DNA of 64,000 bases. Source: an uncultured Flavobacteriaceae bacterium (GTDB lineage Bacteria; Bacteroidota; Bacteroidia; Flavobacteriales; Flavobacteriaceae). The translations under genes and the position numbers were made by a program. The notes beneath the pieces are model-generated. The model was not told the origin of the DNA. It saw only the letters and a program-made list of their open reading frames with translations, and did no database searches. The stretch is from NCBI GenBank assembly GCA_947502495.1, contig CANNAC010000002.1:434001-498000 (forward strand). The letters are read 5' to 3'. Positions 52,979-62,820 of this stretch are shown piece after piece (positions within the stretch are counted from its first letter, which is position 1; each line of letters begins with the position of its first letter).

Positions 52979-55123
52979 ATGAGTCTAAATAAAAATAATA
53001 TTACACTTTATTTTTTACTTTTTTTGAGTTACGCGATTAGTGCTCAAGAAAAAGAAAGGGACACTACTAAAATTGAAGAACTAGACGAAGTAGTTATAGT
53101 AGGAGAAAGCAATGTGATGTCTGTTAGTAAAAAGTTATTTACGGTTGGTACTATTAAAAGAAAAGACATAGAAAATGTTGCTGGAAATAACTTGGCAGAT
53201 GTTTTACAAAACAGTTTAAACATTACCGTCAACCCAGACGCTTCTAATGGCCGTTCTACCATAAGCTTATTTGGTTTAGATGGACAGTATGTAAAAATAT
53301 TAATAGACGGCATACCTATTATTAGTGATAACGGTCTAGGTAACAACATAGATATTTCCCAATTAAATATAGATGATGTAGAACGTATAGAGATTGTGGA
53401 AGGATCTATGGGTGTTTTATATGGGGATAACGCCGTTGCAGGTGTAATTAATATTATCACAAAAAGAGGCTTAAAAGATAATGGTTGGGAACTTCAGTTA
53501 TCCATTCAAGAAGAAAGTGTGGGTAATGAATTTGAATTCTTTGATGAGGGAAGACATATTCAAAATGTAAGAGCTACCAATCAGGTAAATAAAAAATTAG
53601 CATATTCTATTGGTGCTTCTAGAAATGATTTTGCTGGTTTTTACAATGGATACAAAGGAAAAGATTATGTCAATATTGAAAATGGCATAGTTGTAAACGA
53701 TAGCTTGCGAGGCACCGAGTGGAACCCCAAAGAACAAATAACCGTATCTGGAGATGTGGATTTAAACTTAGGGAAACACAACTTATTTTACAAGCTACAA
53801 TACTTTAATGAAAACCTAGACATTTACAATAGAACCGTAAATGGGAGATATGAAAATGGCGTTCTTACCCCTACAGCTGTTGATGAAAACTACAAAACAA
53901 ATCGATGGGTAAATAATTTAAATGTTTCTGGTCCACTATATGGAGCTACAAACTATAATTTTTCCTTTTCATATCAAACTCAAAAACGAAACTACAAAGA
54001 ATATGTTTACAATATTCTAGAGGAGAAAACGCAATCTGTAGAGACAGATACTGTAAGCCAATCTAGTGAAGTATGGTACTCTAAAGCATTTGTAAATAAC
54101 ATAGTACCCAAGTCTGATTTTTTTAATCTTCAGTTAGGTTATGAATTCACTAACCAAAAGGGATTTGATGCTATTGCTACGGGAGATTATTCTAGTGACG
54201 TAGTAGAAAACACCATAACTAATTACGAATTATTTGGAATTACGGAATTTCAACCGTTAAAAAAATTATCTATAAATCCGGGGATACGATTTACAAATAG
54301 CTCTCAATTTAATAATCACCTAATTTGGTCCTTGTCTTCCACTTATGATTTTACAGAGAAAATAAAACTAAAAGCTGTTGTAGGTTCTGCATATAGAGCA
54401 CCAAACTTTGAAGAGCTCTTTTACTACTTTGTAGATTCCAACCACAATGTAAGAGGGAATCCAGATTTACAACCTGAAGATGGAATCTCTGTTTTTGTAA
54501 ACCTTAAAAACAATTATAAGATTGCCAAAGAAGGCTTTTTAAATCAAAAATTAACATTCTTTTATATGGACTTAAAAGACGCTATAGCTAGTATTACTTC
54601 GGAAGATGAAGATGGCAGCATTCTATTTACACAAGACAATATAGATTACAGTAAACGATTAGGTTTCAATTTAGAAAACAGTTTTATCTATAAAAACTGG
54701 AATATAGGTTTGGGAGCCACTTATTTAGGTATTACAAGCGCTATTAATGAATCTTTAGATAATCCAACAAATTATATGTGGAGTTTAAACGTACAAGCCA
54801 CATTAGCTTATAATATAGATAAATGGGATACCACTATTAGCAGCCAATTAAAGCATACTGGTAAAACTCAAGGTGTATTTACCGATACGGATGGCGAATT
54901 ATTTATTGGAGAAACCGATGCTTTTACTTGGTTAAACGCATCCATAAGAACAGATATTACCCCTAGAATAAATGCAACATTAGGAGCAAGAAACCTACTA
55001 GATGTTGTAAATATAAACACTAAATCTTCTGCTGGAGCGCATACTGCTTCGACATCAAGTTCCAGATTAATCGGTAATGGCCGATCCTATTTTTTAAAAC
55101 TATCCTATAATTTAAATTTTTAA
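52979..55123 (+). CDS. TonB-dependent heme receptor, HmuR-like
   Basis: The 714-residue protein has a signal peptide (about 1-22) and a plug (about 45-165, TISLFGLDGQYVKILIDGIPI, IEIVEGSMGVLYGDNAVAGV). The barrel ends SYFLKLSYNLNF. The heme-receptor signature is present: YRAP at 472-475, His489, and NPDL at 494-497. It has no N-terminal carboxypeptidase-like domain. It is followed 11 bp later by the HmuY-like lipoprotein gene. Heme or hemoprotein uptake is the likely role. Confidence 0.9.
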   Translation: MSLNKNNITLYFLLFLSYAISAQEKERDTTKIEELDEVVIVGESNVMSVSKKLFTVGTIKRKDIENVAGNNLADVLQNSLNITVNPDASNGRSTISLFGLDGQYVKILIDGIPIISDNGLGNNIDISQLNIDDVERIEIVEGSMGVLYGDNAVAGVINIITKRGLKDNGWELQLSIQEESVGNEFEFFDEGRHIQNVRATNQVNKKLAYSIGASRNDFAGFYNGYKGKDYVNIENGIVVNDSLRGTEWNPKEQITVSGDVDLNLGKHNLFYKLQYFNENLDIYNRTVNGRYENGVLTPTAVDENYKTNRWVNNLNVSGPLYGATNYNFSFSYQTQKRNYKEYVYNILEEKTQSVETDTVSQSSEVWYSKAFVNNIVPKSDFFNLQLGYEFTNQKGFDAIATGDYSSDVVENTITNYELFGITEFQPLKKLSINPGIRFTNSSQFNNHLIWSLSSTYDFTEKIKLKAVVGSAYRAPNFEELFYYFVDSNHNVRGNPDLQPEDGISVFVNLKNNYKIAKEGFLNQKLTFFYMDLKDAIASITSEDEDGSILFTQDNIDYSKRLGFNLENSFIYKNWNIGLGATYLGITSAINESLDNPTNYMWSLNVQATLAYNIDKWDTTISSQLKHTGKTQGVFTDTDGELFIGETDAFTWLNASIRTDITPRINATLGARNLLDVVNINTKSSAGAHTASTSSSRLIGNGRSYFLKLSYNLNF

Positions 55124-55134
55124 CACTAATTATT

Positions 55135-56319
55135 ATGACAAACAAATTTTTAACACTGATATTAATCCTTACCGCTGTAGTTGTTACAAGCTGTAGTAGT
55201 GACGATAATGGTGGAAACACAGTAACAACGACACCTCCATCTTCTGGTGGAATTATTGACCCAGAAGTAGGCGGATTTAATCAACCAAATCGTGTTTTTG
55301 TAGATTTAAGTACCGGAAACCAAGTCGCTGTAAATCGCGATTCTTGGGAAATTGCTGTTTATAACGGTTCGGAAAACAGAGTCTATCTTAACAGTGCATT
55401 ATTAGTATCTGCTGCAGAATTAGAAGGTATTACGGATATTACAACAGTAACGGAAACTACAACTTTAACATCTCCGTTAACCTTAAATGCATTAGATCCA
55501 ACTTTTACACCTACCACTGTAACAGTAAATACTGTTGCTGAATTAATGCAAGGTTTACCAGTAAACTATTACCAATATGGTGATTTAAATGCTGGCATTT
55601 CTTTTACGGATACTAAAGAAGGGGAATTAACAGGTACTGCATTTGAAGAAATATCAACAACAGATAGCGAGAACAATGTGTACATTGTCAACTTAGGAAA
55701 CGAAATACCTACAACCAATAATGGAACAATAAACACGACTGGAGATGCTAGAGGTTTTATGAAGGTTAGAGTATTAACAGACGGAAATAGCTACACGATT
55801 CAATATGCTGCCTTAAGCAATACAACTGATTTTTCGGAATTAACGGTAAGTAAAGATAGCAACTACAACCTTACTACTGTAAGCTTAACCGATGAGCAAA
55901 TTGCAACTTTAGAGCCAATATCTTCTAATTGGGATATTGATTTTGGTGGTGTATTTTCTTATTATGGTCAGCAAGGTACTTTAGCTGCAGGTTTAACGTA
56001 TTCAGATTATACATTACACAATACACTAGGCGGTGTTGGCTTGTATTCTATTACTGTTGAAGATGACACAACCCCTAATTATACAGACTTTACATACGAT
56101 GCTATTGCGGAAGCAAGTTTTGTTTACAATGATCGTACTATTATAGGAAGTGGTTGGAGAAGCGTAGATTTTATGACTGGAGAAACATCTGTAAGAGAAG
56201 ACAGGTACTACATTATCAAGGATACGGATGATAACTACTATAAGCTAAGATTTACAGCAGTGGAAAGCCAAACAGGAGAAAGAGGTTATCCACAATTTCA
56301 ATATGAATTATTACAGTAA
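55135..56319 (+). CDS. HmuY-like heme-binding lipoprotein
   Basis: The 394-residue protein has a lipoprotein signal with lipobox VTSC (about Cys20). The mature part has the HmuY-like FVDLSTGNQVAVNRDSWEIAVYNG and a late SNWDIDFGGVFSYYG (in pieces). Porphyromonas HmuY is shorter (about 216 residues) and takes heme from host proteins for HmuR. The extra length here is unexplained. It is cotranscribed with the receptor and followed by a terminator. Confidence 0.85.
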   Translation: MTNKFLTLILILTAVVVTSCSSDDNGGNTVTTTPPSSGGIIDPEVGGFNQPNRVFVDLSTGNQVAVNRDSWEIAVYNGSENRVYLNSALLVSAAELEGITDITTVTETTTLTSPLTLNALDPTFTPTTVTVNTVAELMQGLPVNYYQYGDLNAGISFTDTKEGELTGTAFEEISTTDSENNVYIVNLGNEIPTTNNGTINTTGDARGFMKVRVLTDGNSYTIQYAALSNTTDFSELTVSKDSNYNLTTVSLTDEQIATLEPISSNWDIDFGGVFSYYGQQGTLAAGLTYSDYTLHNTLGGVGLYSITVEDDTTPNYTDFTYDAIAEASFVYNDRTIIGSGWRSVDFMTGETSVREDRYYIIKDTDDNYYKLRFTAVESQTGERGYPQFQYELLQ

Positions 56320-56360
56320 ACATTCTTAATATTTTATAACATTAGTCTATTATAAAAATG

Positions 56361-56388
56361 AAAAGCCACTCTTAAGGGAGTGGCTTTT
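56361..56388. terminator. Terminator after the HmuY-like gene
   Basis: The stem GCCACTC / GAGTGGC, extended by A and T runs, has a 6-nt loop. It lies between the HmuY-like gene and the convergent carbonic anhydrase gene. Confidence 0.85.
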
Positions 56389-56414
56389 GTCTTTACGTAT
56401 TGTTTTGTGTCCAA

Positions 56415-57041
56415 TTAATCTAAATGATAGATTTCTCTAATATCATTCAGGATTCTTTCAAAATCTATTTTTAGATCAATCAGTTTTCCGGTATGAATAT
56501 CAAATACCCAACCATGTACTATTAAACCTCTACCACGAACTGCTTTTTGAATAGCAGCCGTTTTAATAAGGTTAACACATTGTTCTTGTACATTTAATTC
56601 GATTAAACGTTCGTATTTTTTTTCTTCCTCTTCAATCGCATTCAGCTCTTCGTTATGAATACGGTACACATCGCGAATGTTTCGTAACCACGGATTTAAC
56701 AAACCTAGATCTGCAGACTGCATAGCAGCTTTTACACCACCACAACCATAATGACCACAAACAACAACATGATTTACTTTTAAATGCTCTACAGCATACT
56801 CTACAACCGACATCGCGTTTAAATCGGTACCAATAACCATATTCGCAATGTTACGGTGTACAAAAACATCTCCAGGACCTAATCCCATTAATTCTTCTGC
56901 AGTAACTCTACTATCGGAACAACCAATAAATAACAACTCCGGATTTTGCCCTTCGCCTAACTTATCAAAATACGCATCGTCTTCATTTAATTTAGACTTT
57001 ATCCACGTTTTATTATTTTCAAATACGATATCTAGATTCAT
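56415..57041 (-). CDS. can: Beta-carbonic anhydrase (1)
   Basis: The 208-residue cytoplasmic enzyme has zinc ligands Cys41 and Asp43 in CSDSRV, His97 and Cys100 in HYGCGG. The flanking FVHRNIANMV and GWVFDIHTGKL agree with the E. coli Can type. It interconverts CO2 and bicarbonate. It is 9 bp downstream of the first SulP gene, so the pair probably supplies and interconverts bicarbonate. Confidence 0.95.
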   Translation of the reverse strand: MNLDIVFENNKTWIKSKLNEDDAYFDKLGEGQNPELLFIGCSDSRVTAEELMGLGPGDVFVHRNIANMVIGTDLNAMSVVEYAVEHLKVNHVVVCGHYGCGGVKAAMQSADLGLLNPWLRNIRDVYRIHNEELNAIEEEEKKYERLIELNVQEQCVNLIKTAAIQKAVRGRGLIVHGWVFDIHTGKLIDLKIDFERILNDIREIYHLD

Positions 57042-57050
57042 TTTTTAAAT

Positions 57051-58916
57051 TTAGTTTTCGTCTTTTACATTATCCTTTATCCATTTCACACAACTATCAA
57101 ACGTCTTAAAAATATGTTCATTAGGAATAAAATCAGGAATAATATCAATACGTTCCATCATATAACGAGGTTGCTGTAATAACCCAACAAACAGCACTTC
57201 TACGCCATTTTTTGTAAGTTCTTGTAACATATCTTCCATGGCATATAAACCAGACTGATCCATATATTGCATTCTTCCTAAACGTAAAACAACCGTTTTT
57301 GCTGTATTAGGAATTTGTTCTGTTAGCGCTTGAAAATCACTAGTGGATCCAAAGAACAAAGGCCCTTTAATATGCTTAATAAATACTTCTTCTTTAAGGT
57401 TTTCTGGAAAAGTACCTTCATCTGCCCAAGCTTTCTCTTTCTTTAAAGACTTCACATCGGAGCGTTCTGCTGTTAAATCTCCTATTTTTTTCATAAACAT
57501 TAGAGAAGCGATTACTAAACCAATACCAACAGCGTAGATTAAATCCCAAAAAGTAGAAAGTAATAATACAATAATCATTATTAAAACTTCTGAACTTAAT
57601 TTTAAAGGTCCAAATTTTATATCTCTTGGTAAACTAGGTATTGCCTTAAGTCCTTTATAATCCATAACACCAATACCAACTGTTATTAAAATACCTGCTA
57701 AAACAGCAGCAGGAATTTTAGATGCTACAGGAGCTAATACTAACATAATAAGCAATAACATGATACCTGCAATCATACCAGATAATTTTGTTTTACCACC
57801 AGCATTGATATTTACAACAGTTCTAATAGTAGCACCTGCACCTGGAATACCTCCAAAAAGTGCTGCAATACTATTACCAATACCTTGTCCGATAAGTTCT
57901 TTATTCGGCTTATGTTTGGTTTTAGTCATATTATCTGCAACAACACTAGTTAACAAAGAATCAATTGCTCCTAAAAGAGATAAAGTAAGTGCTGTAAAAA
58001 TATAAGGCGTTATATTCCCCAAACTGAAATTAGTAAACATTTCTAGTCTTGGAATTGGAATACCTCCAGGTATTTCAGAAATAGGCCTATAACCTAAATT
58101 AAAACCATAAGCGATTCCAGACATTACAACTAGCGCAACTAATGTGCTTGGTACTGCTGTGGTTATTCGTTTAAAACCATAAATAATAAATATGGTTCCT
58201 AAAGCCAGAATAAGCTCTAGCCAATTTATATTTTGTAATGCTCTTGGTAATACTTTTATTGCTCCCACCGTACCAGAAGCTTCTTTTGCTGCTAATGTTT
58301 GGGACTCTTTTAAAATTTGTTCTGGAGTAATTTGATGCGCACGATCTATAGTTTCTTTAAAATTTTCAAGTACTAAAATACCTTCTCCTGCTTCCTCTTT
58401 TAAAATATTTTCAAGAATAACTTCTTCTGCTTGTGGTTTAAATTGTTCTACAAATGCGGTATCTTCTTTTGGGTAATACCCAATAGAAGGCAAAATTTGT
58501 GTTAGTAAGATAATTACCCCAATAGCGGTCATAAACCCAGAAACTACTGGATAAGGGATATATCTTATGTATTTACCTAATCCTAAAAAACCAAGGCCTA
58601 CTTGAATTAATCCTGCTAATAAGAATACGGTTAAAATTGCTGGTAGTGCTTTTTCTACACTGCCATCATTTGCAGCTACAATTCCTGCAATAATCACCAT
58701 ACTTACTGCGGTCATTGGTGCTGTTGGTCCAGAAATCTGTGTTGCTGTTCCTCCAAAAAGTGCCGCAAAAAAACTAATAAAAATGGCTCCATAAAGTCCA
58801 GCTTCTGGTCCTAAACCTGAAGACACCCCAAAAGCTAAAGCTAAAGGCAAGGCTACAATACCTGCGGTAATACCACCAAAAGCATCTCCTTTTATATTTG
58901 AAAATAAATTTTTCAT
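57051..58916 (-). CDS. SulP-family anion transporter with STAS domain (1)
   Basis: The 621-residue transporter has 10-14 membrane segments. It begins GGITAGIVALPLALAFGVSSGLGPEAGLYG, read in pieces, and contains the SulP signature ISGPTAPMTAV. A STAS domain sits at about 495-610 (MQYMDQSGLYAMEDMLQEL). A hydrophilic insertion of about 70 residues (about 150-222, VEQFKPQAEEVILENILKEE) lies between early helices. The cognate substrate may be bicarbonate, sulfate or another anion; the adjacent carbonic anhydrase favours bicarbonate. Confidence 0.9.
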   Translation of the reverse strand: MKNLFSNIKGDAFGGITAGIVALPLALAFGVSSGLGPEAGLYGAIFISFFAALFGGTATQISGPTAPMTAVSMVIIAGIVAANDGSVEKALPAILTVFLLAGLIQVGLGFLGLGKYIRYIPYPVVSGFMTAIGVIILLTQILPSIGYYPKEDTAFVEQFKPQAEEVILENILKEEAGEGILVLENFKETIDRAHQITPEQILKESQTLAAKEASGTVGAIKVLPRALQNINWLELILALGTIFIIYGFKRITTAVPSTLVALVVMSGIAYGFNLGYRPISEIPGGIPIPRLEMFTNFSLGNITPYIFTALTLSLLGAIDSLLTSVVADNMTKTKHKPNKELIGQGIGNSIAALFGGIPGAGATIRTVVNINAGGKTKLSGMIAGIMLLLIMLVLAPVASKIPAAVLAGILITVGIGVMDYKGLKAIPSLPRDIKFGPLKLSSEVLIMIIVLLLSTFWDLIYAVGIGLVIASLMFMKKIGDLTAERSDVKSLKKEKAWADEGTFPENLKEEVFIKHIKGPLFFGSTSDFQALTEQIPNTAKTVVLRLGRMQYMDQSGLYAMEDMLQELTKNGVEVLFVGLLQQPRYMMERIDIIPDFIPNEHIFKTFDSCVKWIKDNVKDEN

Positions 58917-58986
58917 ATTTTAATAGTTTTAATTTAGTTTGTTTTACAAAATACCTTTTTTCTACTTACTTTAAAAGGAAATAGGA

Positions 58987-59655
58987 TTAGAAATTTACAA
59001 ATGCAATTATATTAATTTGATCTCTTCCTGAATTTTCAAAAAACTGATTCATATACCCTAATTCTAATTTTAAGTTTTCTGAAAACCGATACCCTAATCC
59101 TCCATATACTCTGTTTCTATCGAATACATCCGATTCCGTATTTAAAAATACTTCATTGTATGCCGAAAGATATAAAGGGCTTTTGCCGTCTTCTTTATTT
59201 TGAAGCGGATAATTAAAGCCTAAAAAGTATCGTAATCGCATTTTAAAATCATCTTCTACAAAACGTTGCTCAAAACGATAACGATGATTCATTTTAAGTT
59301 TACCAATATTTTGTTTGGACGTAAATTGCTGAAAAACGCGATGCTCATTTACCGTTGCCTTTTCATTGGTATCTCCAATATAATTTTCAGATAAAATATA
59401 ACCATATCCTAAAAGGATATTATTCTTACTTTCATTAAAAGTATAGCCTAAACCGGTTCTTAGTAATAGTTGTTCTAAATCGCCAACAGCATCATAATTT
59501 CTGTATTGCACTTCGTGATGAATATTCCAGGTATTGTTTAATTTTTTGTTTCCAATATATATTAACCAATTGCCTAAATTACTCTCTTGACTTGTAGCAA
59601 TAAAAGGCAACACCAATATACATATTAGTGTTGCCATAAAAGTTTTCTTTTTCAT
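58987..59655 (-). CDS. DUF2490-family outer-membrane protein
   Basis: The 222-residue protein has a signal peptide (about 1-22). A barrel pattern follows: LGNWLIYIGNKKLNNTWNIHHEVQYRNYD, read in pieces, RYRFEQRFVEDDFKMRLRY and a final LELGYMNQFF plus INIIAFVNF. Family function is unknown. In this locus it could be a pore or sensor connected with anion transport. It lies between the first SulP gene and the second carbonic anhydrase gene. Confidence 0.8.
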   Translation of the reverse strand: MKKKTFMATLICILVLPFIATSQESNLGNWLIYIGNKKLNNTWNIHHEVQYRNYDAVGDLEQLLLRTGLGYTFNESKNNILLGYGYILSENYIGDTNEKATVNEHRVFQQFTSKQNIGKLKMNHRYRFEQRFVEDDFKMRLRYFLGFNYPLQNKEDGKSPLYLSAYNEVFLNTESDVFDRNRVYGGLGYRFSENLKLELGYMNQFFENSGRDQINIIAFVNF

Positions 59656-59678
59656 AAAAAGCCTTTATTTTGGTTTTA

Positions 59679-60305
59679 TTAATAAAAGTTTACCGCACCT
59701 GTATTTATATCATACATTGCGCCAACAATTTTAATTTCACCATTTTTTTCCATTTCAGAAAGTATTGGACTTTCTGCATGAATTCTATCAATAGTTAGCT
59801 CTACATTTTTCTTAGACACTTCATCTACAAAATCTAAGTTCTTTGAGTTTCTTAAACTTTCGTCTTTAGGCTCTGTAACCGCTTTAACTGCTGGGTCAAT
59901 TTTTTCAATTAATTTAGTAAGATTCCCCATTTTTGCATGGTCACAAGCCCCTTTTATTGCGCCACAACTCGTGTGACCTAAAACTACAATTAGTTTTGTT
60001 CCTGCTAGTTTACATGCAAATTCCATGCTTCCTAAAATATCTTCGTTTACAAAGTTACCTGCAATACGCACGCTAAAAATATCTCCTAAACCTTGATCAA
60101 AAACCAATTCTGATGATACACGTGAATCGATACAACTTAAAATAGTTGCAAATGGAAATTGCCCTTCACTAGTATCATTTACTTGTTCTAAAAGGTTACG
60201 ATTCGCTTTTAAATTATCTTGAAACCTTTGATTTCCTTCTATTAAATATTGTAATGACTTATCTGGTGTCATTGTTGCTTGTGTCTCTTTTGTATGTGCT
60301 TTCAT
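59679..60305 (-). CDS. Beta-carbonic anhydrase (2)
   Basis: The 208-residue enzyme has zinc ligands Cys58 and Asp60 in CIDSRV, and His111 and Cys114 in GHTSCGA. It is from a different branch of the beta class than the enzyme at 56415: an extra N-terminal YLIEGNQRFQDN (about 20-31) and IAGNFVNEDILGSMEFA. Members of this branch often neighbour SulP genes. It is 13 bp from the UspA-like gene. Confidence 0.93.
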   Translation of the reverse strand: MKAHTKETQATMTPDKSLQYLIEGNQRFQDNLKANRNLLEQVNDTSEGQFPFATILSCIDSRVSSELVFDQGLGDIFSVRIAGNFVNEDILGSMEFACKLAGTKLIVVLGHTSCGAIKGACDHAKMGNLTKLIEKIDPAVKAVTEPKDESLRNSKNLDFVDEVSKKNVELTIDRIHAESPILSEMEKNGEIKIVGAMYDINTGAVNFY

Positions 60306-60318
60306 AAGTTTTTATTTA

Positions 60319-61125
60319 TTAGAATACTAGTTTTGTAGTATCTGGATTTTTCTCTCCGGTTAGTAATAAGGAAACATTAAGTGTATTCATAATGTCTCTT
60401 TTTGTTTTATTATTTTTATCTAAACACATCAAGTTTATTTTATTTTTTGATACGTATTTAGATACACTTTCTAATGCTTTATCACTTTGTTCAAAAACAT
60501 ATTCAAAGGTGTTTTTCACAGCAGTGGTATCTACTGTTGAACTACTATTCGCTGCTTTAACGATATAGAATGTCTTAATTGGCAATTTTGTTTTACTAAT
60601 TAATTCTTCAATACCATTAATGTCTAAGGTTTTATCTATAGTATTTAAAACCCCTAATGCAACTTCTTTATTTGGTTGCAACGCATCTTGACCTGTTGTA
60701 ATCATAACAGGACCTTTGTGCGTTTTTAAAACAAATTCTGTAATATTGTCTCCTATAAAGTTAAGTTTTTTTGCTTTCCTTTTACCAAGAACTATAATAT
60801 CTGGTTTATATTCTTGGATATAGCTTTCAATTTCATGCTTTAAATTACCAAAAGCTAATTTATAATCAATAGGCATGTCAAACTCCTCACTTATAGGTTT
60901 TACTATACTTTCTATAAGTTTATCTGTAATAAGATGTTTTTCATTAATAGAACGCATAGTAGACAACTGGTTATCTCTATCTACAATTTCTGTTGGTCTT
61001 TTTATATGAAATAACGTTATTTCACCGCCAACCATTTTTGCTAAACTTACTGTACTTTTTAAATCTAACTCTGTAGCTTTCTTTAAGTCGGAAAGCAGTA
61101 ATATTTTGTATTTATTATTTTTCAT
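60319..61125 (-). CDS. Universal stress protein (UspA)-like protein
   Basis: The 268-residue protein has a UspA domain (about 5-145, ILLLSDLKKATELDLKSTVSLAKMV, DIIVLGKRKAKKLNFIGDNITEFVLKTHKGPVMIT in pieces). A shorter second half (about 150-268) looks like a degenerate Usp repeat. The GxGxxG-S/T ATP motif is not canonical here (GKRKAKKLNFIGDN). It sits 5 bp downstream of the second SulP gene and probably modulates or senses transport. Confidence 0.8.
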   Translation of the reverse strand: MKNNKYKILLLSDLKKATELDLKSTVSLAKMVGGEITLFHIKRPTEIVDRDNQLSTMRSINEKHLITDKLIESIVKPISEEFDMPIDYKLAFGNLKHEIESYIQEYKPDIIVLGKRKAKKLNFIGDNITEFVLKTHKGPVMITTGQDALQPNKEVALGVLNTIDKTLDINGIEELISKTKLPIKTFYIVKAANSSSTVDTTAVKNTFEYVFEQSDKALESVSKYVSKNKINLMCLDKNNKTKRDIMNTLNVSLLLTGEKNPDTTKLVF

Positions 61126-61130
61126 AAAGT

Positions 61131-62723
61131 TTAACTTAAACTAATATTAGATTTTGGTCTTAACTGAAAGAACTCGATAAAGCTTGGTGGATTTTCAACC
61201 ACTCCGCGTTTTGAAATTAATTGGATATCAATATTTCTTTCCTTTGCTTTAAAAGCAAAATCTTCAAGAATTTCAATAATATCGTAGTCCAGAAATCTTG
61301 TTTTTCTAACATCAAACTCTAAATACGTATCTCTTGGTAAGCTATCTAATTCTTTTAAAATAGCTCCTTTGTTAAAGAAGGTTACTTCTTCTGCTAATTC
61401 CATTTTAATTCTATGCTTTCCATTACTATTATCTTCAATATGAAGAAAGTGCGAATTTTGGTAACTTTTCAATAATATAACAACAATACCAACAGCTAAA
61501 CCTAAACCAATACCGACTAATAAATCTGTAAGTACAATTCCTATTACGGTAACAAAAAATGGAACAGACTGTTTCCAACCTAGTTTGTACATCTTCTTAA
61601 ATAAAGATGGTTTTGCTAGTTTATAACCTACAACTAATAAAATAGATGCTAGAACTGCTAAAGGAATTTTATTAAGTAATGAAGGAATTAATACTACGGA
61701 TAATAATAACAGAAGTCCGTGAATGATAGTAGATAGTTTACTTTTTCCACCAGATTGAATATTAGCCGAACTTCTTACAATTACTTGTGTTACCGGAAGA
61801 CCACCAACTAATCCAGATAATATATTACCAGCACCTTGTGCTAACAACTCTCTATTGGTAGGTGTTACGTTTTTGTCTGGATCAATTTTATCGGATGCTT
61901 CTACACACAATAAAGTCTCTAAACTAGCTACTAAAGCGATAGTAAAAGCAACAACCCATACTTGCGGATTTGTAATTGCTGCAAAATTTGGAAAACTAAA
62001 CTGCCCAATAAAAGAATCTAAATCTTCTGGAATTGGAACACTAACCATGTGGTTTGCTCCAATAGATAAAACCTCGTGATTTTGGGTAAGCATAAAAAAT
62101 AAGATTCCTAATACTACCACTACAAAAGGGCCTTGAATCACTTCGAAGAACTTTCCTTTTTTACTCAATATTTTATCCCAAAATATTAAAAGTAATAAAC
62201 TAATAAGACCGATTAAAGCAGCTCCAGGGTGAATATTATTTAGCATTGTAAACAATTCTGAAAAGGTATTTCCTCCGTCTATTTCAAAAAATTCTAAATC
62301 CCAAGCTGATGCTTCATCATAACCAAAAAAGTTAGGAATTTGTTTTAAGATAATGATAATACCAATACCTGTAAGCATTCCTTTAATCACCGATGACGGA
62401 AAATAATAGCCAATAATACCAGCTTTTAGAATACCAAAAATTAATTGAATAACACCTCCTAAAACAACAGCAACTAAAAAGTTTTCATAACCTCCTAAAG
62501 TTCCAATTGCTGTTAATACAATTGCTGCAAGTCCGGCAGCAGGGCCACTTACACCAATTTTAGAACCACTTAAGGCTCCTACTACTATTCCTCCTATAAT
62601 TCCGGCTATAACTCCTGAAAAAAGCGGGGCTCCACTGGCTAATGCAATACCTAAACATAAAGGTAATGCAACAAAAAACACGACGACACTTGCAGGCAAG
62701 TCGCTTTTTAATGTTTTAAACAT
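61131..62723 (-). CDS. SulP-family anion transporter (2)
   Basis: The 530-residue transporter has the SulP core (VVFFVALPLCLGIALASGAPLFSGVIAG, VSGPAAGLAAIV). It has a C-terminal extension (about 445-520, FNKGAILKELDSLPRDTYLEFDVRKTRFLDYD, read in pieces) that looks like a minimal STAS domain. It heads a run of four same-strand genes: SulP, UspA, carbonic anhydrase and DUF2490. Bicarbonate import is the likely role, based on the neighbours. Confidence 0.9.
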   Translation of the reverse strand: MFKTLKSDLPASVVVFFVALPLCLGIALASGAPLFSGVIAGIIGGIVVGALSGSKIGVSGPAAGLAAIVLTAIGTLGGYENFLVAVVLGGVIQLIFGILKAGIIGYYFPSSVIKGMLTGIGIIIILKQIPNFFGYDEASAWDLEFFEIDGGNTFSELFTMLNNIHPGAALIGLISLLLLIFWDKILSKKGKFFEVIQGPFVVVVLGILFFMLTQNHEVLSIGANHMVSVPIPEDLDSFIGQFSFPNFAAITNPQVWVVAFTIALVASLETLLCVEASDKIDPDKNVTPTNRELLAQGAGNILSGLVGGLPVTQVIVRSSANIQSGGKSKLSTIIHGLLLLLSVVLIPSLLNKIPLAVLASILLVVGYKLAKPSLFKKMYKLGWKQSVPFFVTVIGIVLTDLLVGIGLGLAVGIVVILLKSYQNSHFLHIEDNSNGKHRIKMELAEEVTFFNKGAILKELDSLPRDTYLEFDVRKTRFLDYDIIEILEDFAFKAKERNIDIQLISKRGVVENPPSFIEFFQLRPKSNISLS

Positions 62724-62820
62724 ATATACATACTGATTTTGCGCTATTGATTCTTTTTTTTATAATCAATAGCTATTTTTAATATTTTTTTGGGACAATA
62801 AATGTCTAACGAATAAAATA

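Noticed and set aside
53044-53460. 138-codon minus-strand frame inside the heme receptor gene
   Set aside because: It lies wholly inside the plug-domain coding sequence; its low-complexity Ser/Ile/Leu content is typical of a shadow frame.
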